Shown: piece by piece, positions 5,346-10,046 of the stretch
Position numbering within the stretch: the first letter of the stretch is position 1
Layout of the letters: each line of letters begins with the position of its first letter
NCBI GenBank assembly: GCA_027323595.1
Contig: DAHWBL010000342.1
Span: 1-10,046, forward strand
Length of the DNA stretch: 10,046 bases
DNA from: Acetobacteraceae bacterium
Lineage (GTDB): Bacteria > Pseudomonadota > Alphaproteobacteria > Acetobacterales > Acetobacteraceae
Direction: 5' to 3'
Notes under the pieces: model-generated
Database searches by the model: none
What the model saw: the letters and a program-made list of their open reading frames with translations, nothing else
What the model was told of the DNA's origin: nothing
Position numbers and translations under genes: made by a program

Positions 5346-7748
5346 ATGGCATATCAACTGCTGGGCAAGAATTTCGTCCCGCCCGACATCGCCGCCAAAG
5401 TTACCGGGCGGGCAAAATATTCCGAGGATTTCCGCGCCGAGGGCATGCTGTTCTGCAAGCTGCTGACCAGCCCGATGCCGCACGCGCGGGTGCGCAACAT
5501 CGATGCGTCCGAGGCGCTGAAAATGCCCGGCGTGATCGCCATTCTGACCCCCGACGACGTGCCGCAATTTCCTGATCCGGAGGACCTGATCCTCTACAAG
5601 GAGCCGTATTATGTCGGCGCGCCGATTTTGGCGGTGGCCGCGGTCGATGAACTCACGGCGGCCAACGCCATCGAGAAAATCAAGGTCGATCTGGAGCCGC
5701 TGCCGTTCACGCTCGATCCGCTCGACAGCCTGTATCCGGGCGGCCCCAACGCGCGCACCAACGGCAACGTCGCCAATGTCGGGCTGAAACTGCAAACCTT
5801 GAAGTGGGACGCAGCCGCCTTCGCCAAGGCCGAGGCCGACACCCTGCCGCTGGGCACGCCGTCCGAAAGCTGGAGCTACGGCGATGTCGAGGCCGGATTC
5901 CGCGACGCCAAGGTGGTGGTCGAGGAAAGCTTCGTCACCGCGAGCTACGCCCATCATTCGATGGAGCCGCGCTCGGCCATGGCCTATTGGGAAAACGGCA
6001 AGTGCTTCCTGCACGGCTCCTCGCAGAGCCAGTCCTTCATGGTGCCGGGCATGGCGCGCTATGTCGGCATCAAGCCCGAGGAACTGGTCTACATCGCCGA
6101 ATTCTGCGGTGGCGGCTTCGGGTCCAAGGGCACGCCCTACCCGATCATGTCGATCCCGGCGCACATGTCCAAAAAGACCGGTCGGCCGGTGATGATGCGC
6201 ATCACGCGGGCCGAGGAATACACCAACGGCTATGGCCGCGGCGGGTTCCAGGGCTGGGTCAAGATGGGCTTTCGCGCCGACGGCCGCATGACCGCGGTCG
6301 ACATGTATATTGTCGGCGAGAACGGTCCCAATCAGGGTTTTTGGGATTTCCGCAATGCCGGCGAGGCGGTGTCGGTGGTCTATCAGCCGCTGGCCATGCG
6401 CTGGCGCGGAACCTCGGTGCTGACCAACACCCCCCCGCGCACCGCCCAGCGCGGCCCAGGCGAAAACCAGACCGCGTCGGCCATCGAGCCGATCCTGGAC
6501 AAGGCGGCCCGGCAACTTGGCATCGACCGGCTTGCCATCCGCCACATCAACGCGCCTGACAACCAGGGCAAGGTCGGCGCCGAACGCACGCCGCTGACCA
6601 GCGCCTATGTCAAGGAAGCTCTCGAAAAAGGCGCGAAGCTTTTCAACTGGGATGAGCGCAGCAAGCGCAGCGGACAGCGCAAGGGCAGCAAGGTGACCGG
6701 CGTTGGCATCGGCCAGGCGTTCCACCCATCCGGCGCGCACGGGTTCGACGGGCTGGTGCGGATCACGCCGGACGGCAAGCTGCACATCCACACCGGCGTC
6801 GGCAATCTGGGCACCTATTCCTACGCCGCCACCAGCCGCATCGCCGCCGAAGCGCTTGGATATGACTGGAAGAACGTGATCATCGAACGCGGTGACACGC
6901 GACGCGCCCTGCCGTGGAATCTGGGGCAGTTCGGCAGCAACACGTCGTTCACCATGTCGCGCACCAATTTCGTCGCGGCCGAGGACGCGAAGAAAAAGCT
7001 GCTCGACATCGCGGCCAAAAAGCTCGGCGGCGCGCCCGACGATTATGATCTGGCGAACGAAAAGATCGTCAGCAAAAAAGACCCTGGCAAATCCATGAGC
7101 TTTGCCGAGGCGGCGCAGGAAGCCATTTCCCTGGGCGGCGCCTACAGCGGCAAGGAAGTGCCGGACAATCTGAACCCGATGACCAAGGGCGCGGTGGCGC
7201 TCATCGCCGGAACCGGGCTGATCGGTGTCGCCAAGGACATGCTTCCGTTCAGCGGCATGCCGGCAACCTTCACGGTGGGCTTTGTCGAGATCGAGCTTGA
7301 TCTTGAAACCGCGGAGACGCGGATCCTGGAATATGTCGGCGTCACCGATTGCGGAACCGTGATCCATCCGCAAAATCTGCACCACCAGGTCAAAAGCGGC
7401 GGCGTGATGGGGATCGGCATGGCGCGGTTCGAACGCTACGTGTTCGATCCGAAATACGGCATTCCGCTGGCGTCTGAACTGTATCTCAGCAAGCCGCCAT
7501 CCTATCTGGACATGCCGCTTTCGGTGCAGGCCGATGCCGTGGACCTGCCCGATCCGCAAAGCCCCATGGGCACGCGCGGCATGGGCGAGCCGCCGCTCGG
7601 CGCCTCGTCCTCGTCGCTGCTCTGCGCCATTTCCGATGCGCTGGGCGGGCATGTTTTCAACCGCACGCCGGTTGTGCCCGACATGATCATCAATTTCCTG
7701 TCCAAGCAGCCGCAGGCACATCGGCCGCTGCAGGTCAGCACGGTATAG
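5346..7748 (+). CDS. Molybdopterin-binding catalytic subunit, xanthine dehydrogenase/aldehyde oxidoreductase family
   Basis: An 800-residue catalytic subunit that hydroxylates a carbon centre (aldehyde to acid, or an N-heterocycle) at a Mo centre. The N-terminal a/b hammerhead-type domain covers about 12-120. The cofactor-binding part shows FCGGGFGSKG (253-262), the RGPGEN loop (369-374), the HTGVGNLGTYSYA segment (482-494) and MGTRGMGEPPLGASSSS (741-757). E748 in GMGEPP is the expected catalytic base. HHSMEP near 203-208 matches the conserved HxxxEP segment of the family. There is no signal peptide, so it would leave the cell bound to the Tat-bearing partner. GGAGG six bases before the ATG supports the start, and the 1-base spacing indicates tight coupling. 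The cofactor loop at 484-490 departs from the QDIGTG-type sequence expected of PaoC-like subunits. The family call is secure; the substrate is unknown. Confidence 0.94.
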   Translation: MAYQLLGKNFVPPDIAAKVTGRAKYSEDFRAEGMLFCKLLTSPMPHARVRNIDASEALKMPGVIAILTPDDVPQFPDPEDLILYKEPYYVGAPILAVAAVDELTAANAIEKIKVDLEPLPFTLDPLDSLYPGGPNARTNGNVANVGLKLQTLKWDAAAFAKAEADTLPLGTPSESWSYGDVEAGFRDAKVVVEESFVTASYAHHSMEPRSAMAYWENGKCFLHGSSQSQSFMVPGMARYVGIKPEELVYIAEFCGGGFGSKGTPYPIMSIPAHMSKKTGRPVMMRITRAEEYTNGYGRGGFQGWVKMGFRADGRMTAVDMYIVGENGPNQGFWDFRNAGEAVSVVYQPLAMRWRGTSVLTNTPPRTAQRGPGENQTASAIEPILDKAARQLGIDRLAIRHINAPDNQGKVGAERTPLTSAYVKEALEKGAKLFNWDERSKRSGQRKGSKVTGVGIGQAFHPSGAHGFDGLVRITPDGKLHIHTGVGNLGTYSYAATSRIAAEALGYDWKNVIIERGDTRRALPWNLGQFGSNTSFTMSRTNFVAAEDAKKKLLDIAAKKLGGAPDDYDLANEKIVSKKDPGKSMSFAEAAQEAISLGGAYSGKEVPDNLNPMTKGAVALIAGTGLIGVAKDMLPFSGMPATFTVGFVEIELDLETAETRILEYVGVTDCGTVIHPQNLHHQVKSGGVMGIGMARFERYVFDPKYGIPLASELYLSKPPSYLDMPLSVQADAVDLPDPQSPMGTRGMGEPPLGASSSSLLCAISDALGGHVFNRTPVVPDMIINFLSKQPQAHRPLQVSTV

Positions 7749-7760
7749 GGGGGTTCTGCC

Positions 7761-8759
7761 ATGATCATCAGGGACATGATGCCGGGCTTCGAACTGTACC
7801 AGCCCGCCAATCTGAAAGACGCGCTCGCGCTGCTCTCGCGCTTCGGCAAGGATGGCTGGAAGCTCGCCGGCGGCAATGACAGCCTCACCTGGTTCAAGGA
7901 GCGCATCAAGCGGCCAAAGGCGGTGATCGACATCTCCGACATCGCCGAGCTGAAAGGAATTCGCGAAACCGCTGACGGGATCGAGATCGGTGCGCTGACC
8001 ACCCTCACCGAGATCGCGACCAACCCGATCATCCGCGCGAAATACCGGGTGCTCGCCGATGCCGCGCAGCGCGTGGCCAGTCCGCAGATTCGCAACACCG
8101 GCACGCTGGGCGGCAACGTCTCGCAGGATGCGCGCTGCTGGTATTACCGCTACGGTCTGCCGTGCTACCGCGCCGGCGGCAACACCTGCTTCGCCGACAC
8201 GCCCGAGGGCATGAACCGCGAACATGCCTTGTTCGAAAGCGACCGCTGCATCGCCGTCACCCCGTCCGACATCGCCCCCGCTTTGGTGGTGCTGGACGCC
8301 AAGATGGTCGTGCAGAGCGCATCCGGCGAACGGGTGATCGGCACCGATGAATTCTTCGTCGGCCCGAAGATCGACATCACCCATCTGACCTCGGTCAAGC
8401 CCGAGGAAATTCTGACCAAAATACGCATTCCCAAAAATTGGGCCGGCGCGCATTTCTATTTCGAGAAGGTCGCCGATCGACAGACCTGGGATTTCGCGCT
8501 GGTCAACGTCGCCGCGGCTCTCATCGTCAAGGACGGGGTGATCCAGGAATCACGCATCGCCTGCGGCGCGGTGAGCGCGGTGCCGCGTCGGTTGAACGCG
8601 GTGGAGGACATCATCAAGGGCCAGAAGCTGGATGAGAACATCGCCAAGCTGGCCGGGCAGTCCGCCTCGCGCGGCGCGCGCCCGGTCAACTACAACCGCT
8701 TCAAGATTCCGCTGATGAACAACCTGGTGATGCGGGCGATCCGCGACGCCAAAGCCTGA
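7761..8759 (+). CDS. FAD-binding subunit with predicted [4Fe-4S] insertion, molybdenum hydroxylase
   Basis: A 332-residue subunit of the CoxM/XdhB/PaoB type that carries FAD and passes electrons out of the enzyme. The FAD-binding motifs are KLAGGNDSL (34-42) and RNTGTLGGNVSQD (111-123). Between them and VTPSDIAPAL (167-175) lies an insertion with four cysteines: C126, C135, C143 and C163. An insertion at this place binds a [4Fe-4S] cluster in PaoB and in the 4-hydroxybenzoyl-CoA reductase beta subunit (established for those enzymes). The C-terminal domain (about 225-332) contains the usual ACGAVSAVPRR. There is no signal peptide; export would be by association. The ATG at 7761 has GGGGGG 7 bases upstream (7748-7753), overlapping the last base of the preceding stop. 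The gene lies 12 bases after the Mo subunit and 5 bases before the cytochrome b gene. Confidence 0.92.
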   Translation: MIIRDMMPGFELYQPANLKDALALLSRFGKDGWKLAGGNDSLTWFKERIKRPKAVIDISDIAELKGIRETADGIEIGALTTLTEIATNPIIRAKYRVLADAAQRVASPQIRNTGTLGGNVSQDARCWYYRYGLPCYRAGGNTCFADTPEGMNREHALFESDRCIAVTPSDIAPALVVLDAKMVVQSASGERVIGTDEFFVGPKIDITHLTSVKPEEILTKIRIPKNWAGAHFYFEKVADRQTWDFALVNVAAALIVKDGVIQESRIACGAVSAVPRRLNAVEDIIKGQKLDENIAKLAGQSASRGARPVNYNRFKIPLMNNLVMRAIRDAKA

Positions 8760-8764
8760 TCGTC

Positions 8765-9586
8765 ATGACGTGGTTTCGTTACGCCCAGGACGTCTATGGG
8801 CAGGATATCCTGCTCGGCGCGTCCTGGGGCCTGATCTGGTGGTTCGCCGCCGCGGCGGCGGCATTCATCGTGCTGCATCTGGTCTTCAAGCTGCTGGCGC
8901 GCGGCGGCAGCCCCGCGGTCACCATGACGGGCAATCCAAAAGCCCGCATGGTGCGTCATCATCTTATCGATCGCCTGTATCACTGGATCATGGCCTGCTC
9001 GATGGTCACCCTGCTGGTGACCGCCTTCGCCCCGTTGCTGGGATGGAGCTTCGGCTGGGTCACCATCCACTGGATCGCCGGCGTGATTCTGGCCCTTCTG
9101 GTGGGTTACCACATCATCCGCGCGATCGGCTGGCAGGACATCTGGGCGATGACGCCGGGGCTGGCCGACCTGTGCGGCGTCTGGCGCACGGCCGCCCGTG
9201 CGCTGTCGCGCCGTGGCCCGACCGCGGGGCTGCCCGGAAAATACACGCTGTTGCAGAAGCTCTATCATTGGGGCATCGCCAGCATGGTGCTCGTGCTGAT
9301 CGGCACCGGCGCGCTGATGCTCAGCAAGATCGACACGCCGTTCTGGCAAAGAAATCCCTATTGGCTGTCGCAGGACACCTGGGGGATCGTCTACACCGTG
9401 CATGATTTCTGCGCGCTGTTCGCGCTGAGCCTCGTGATGGTCCACATCTATTTCGGGCTGCGACCCGAAAAACTATGGCTCCTGCGCTCGATGATCCTGG
9501 GCTGGATCACCCGCGGCGAGTATCTGGCCAACCACGATCCCAAGCGCTGGCCGGCGTCCGATCCCACCAACGGGTCGGAGCGATGA
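8765..9586 (+). CDS. Membrane cytochrome b (cytochrome b561 / formate-dehydrogenase gamma-like)
   Basis: A 273-residue integral membrane protein with about five hydrophobic segments (near 18-44, 71-92, 98-118, 167-187, 208-230). Candidate haem-b histidines are H73 (RLYHW), H102 (IHWIAG), H116 (GYHII), H168 (KLYHWG), H213 (VHDFCA) and H227 (VHIYFG). The pattern fits the di-haem cytochrome b fold of FdnI/HyaC/b561-type subunits, which take electrons from a periplasmic partner and reduce quinone. The two LYHW motifs suggest similar helix ends in the two halves. The ATG at 8765 lies 5 bases after the FAD-subunit stop, without a clear Shine-Dalgarno, so coupled translation is likely. Context suggests it anchors the exported Mo enzyme and carries its electrons to the respiratory chain; that pairing is inference. 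The C-terminal tail after about 255 is polar. Confidence 0.87.
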   Translation: MTWFRYAQDVYGQDILLGASWGLIWWFAAAAAAFIVLHLVFKLLARGGSPAVTMTGNPKARMVRHHLIDRLYHWIMACSMVTLLVTAFAPLLGWSFGWVTIHWIAGVILALLVGYHIIRAIGWQDIWAMTPGLADLCGVWRTAARALSRRGPTAGLPGKYTLLQKLYHWGIASMVLVLIGTGALMLSKIDTPFWQRNPYWLSQDTWGIVYTVHDFCALFALSLVMVHIYFGLRPEKLWLLRSMILGWITRGEYLANHDPKRWPASDPTNGSER

Positions 9587-9653
9587 TCTCGCCAAACCCC
9601 ATCAACCACCCGCGCCGGGCGCCGATCGCGCCAGGCACCGCACAAGGACCACG

Positions 9654-10043
9654 ATGACCGACACGCCGCCCCCCCCGTCCGGCCTCGCCGAGCGGATCGA
9701 CACCATCGAAGAAGCCTATGAATTCATGCTCGCCTATGCCGCGCAGGGGTTGCGCGAGGAAAGCGACAGCACCGGGCCCAGCATCCGCGACTTCATCACC
9801 CGCGCGCATGACGCGGTGGCGGGGCTGGCCGGGTCGGTGCGCCCGCTGCTGGGCACCTCCGCCTCCGGGTTTGTCGCGCTGCTGACCCAGGATGCGCAGG
9901 CCGCCCAGGCAGCGCTGAGCCTCGTGCTGTCCTGCCGCTCGATCAGCTCGCAACTGGTCGATAATCTGAACGGCAGCATCCATCTGCGGACCTTGCTGAC
10001 CGACCTGTTCCTGATTGACGAGGCCGTCAAAAGCGGCTTGTGA
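9654..10043 (+). CDS. Conserved-looking hypothetical helical protein (129 aa), end of Mo-enzyme cluster
   Basis: I do not recognise this protein. The ATG at 9654 has AAGGA five bases upstream (9644-9648), and the frame runs to TGA 10041-10043 with normal codon use, so it looks real. It has no signal peptide and no membrane segment long enough to be convincing. After a short Pro-rich start (TDTPPPPSG) it is predicted mostly alpha-helical and acidic: IDTIEEAYEFMLAYAAQGL, DFITRAHDAVAGLAG, then an Ala/Gln/Leu-rich helix and a C-terminal helix ending LFLIDEAVKSGL. A soluble cytoplasmic helical bundle is likely. It follows the cytochrome b gene by 67 bases on the same strand, so it probably belongs to the operon. 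Assembly, chaperone or regulatory roles for the Mo enzyme are possible guesses only. Confidence 0.75.
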   Translation: MTDTPPPPSGLAERIDTIEEAYEFMLAYAAQGLREESDSTGPSIRDFITRAHDAVAGLAGSVRPLLGTSASGFVALLTQDAQAAQAALSLVLSCRSISSQLVDNLNGSIHLRTLLTDLFLIDEAVKSGL

Positions 10044-10046
10044 TCG

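Noticed and set aside
4373..5347. Upstream extension of the MFS frame to a 757-residue protein
   Set aside because: The extra 325 residues are not membrane-like and run through the intergenic region and antisense to the Tat Fe-S gene. The ATG at 4372 has a ribosome site and gives a normal 432-residue MFS protein.
5154..8453. A 1099-residue open frame on the minus strand opposite the Mo-enzyme genes
   Set aside because: It lies antisense to the clearly functional Fe-S, Mo and FAD subunits. Its His/Arg/Gly/Asp-rich composition is what high-GC third positions give in an antisense frame, and it shows no domain.
9587..9653. Imperfect GC-rich dyad (around GGCGCCGATCGCGCC) between cytochrome b and the last gene
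   Set aside because: The arms do not pair cleanly, there is no T-run, and such sequences are common by chance at this GC content.

Overview
The window is GC-rich DNA with strong G/C preference at third codon positions, compact operons and long antisense open frames. It fits a proteobacterial chromosome, most likely an alphaproteobacterium of the Rhizobiales/Rhodospirillales kind; this is judged from composition and protein character only. No rRNA, tRNA, mobile element or CRISPR was seen, and no gap between genes exceeds about 280 bases.

Layout: (1) Bases 1-179 hold the 3' end of a plus-strand gene, probably an ABC-transporter substrate-binding protein. A small predicted secreted protein of unknown function follows (198-503). 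(2) A three-gene minus-strand operon reads from 4372 down to 517: an MFS transporter, a phosphotriesterase-family metal hydrolase and a GMC-family flavin alcohol dehydrogenase/oxidase. (3) A 276-base divergent intergenic region (4373-4648) carries a likely minus-strand promoter and an 8-bp inverted repeat next to the plus-strand operon. (4) A plus-strand operon (4649-9586) encodes the three parts of a molybdenum hydroxylase of the xanthine-oxidase family: a Tat-exported 2x[2Fe-2S] subunit, a molybdopterin subunit, and an FAD subunit with a four-cysteine insertion. A membrane cytochrome b follows. A 129-residue protein of unknown function (9654-10043) comes last.

How they may work together: the Tat signal on the iron-sulfur subunit and the four-cysteine FAD subunit resemble the periplasmic aldehyde oxidoreductase PaoABC. 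The gene order (Fe-S, Mo, FAD) differs from paoABC, and the cytochrome b suggests electrons go to the membrane quinone pool. The divergent operon could import a substrate (MFS), open an ester or lactone (phosphotriesterase family) and oxidise an alcohol to an aldehyde (GMC), which would fit an aldehyde-oxidising Mo enzyme. The substrate is not readable from the sequence, and the functional link between the two operons is inference. No regulator and no Mo-cofactor maturation gene (XdhC/PaoD or MocA type) lies in the window.
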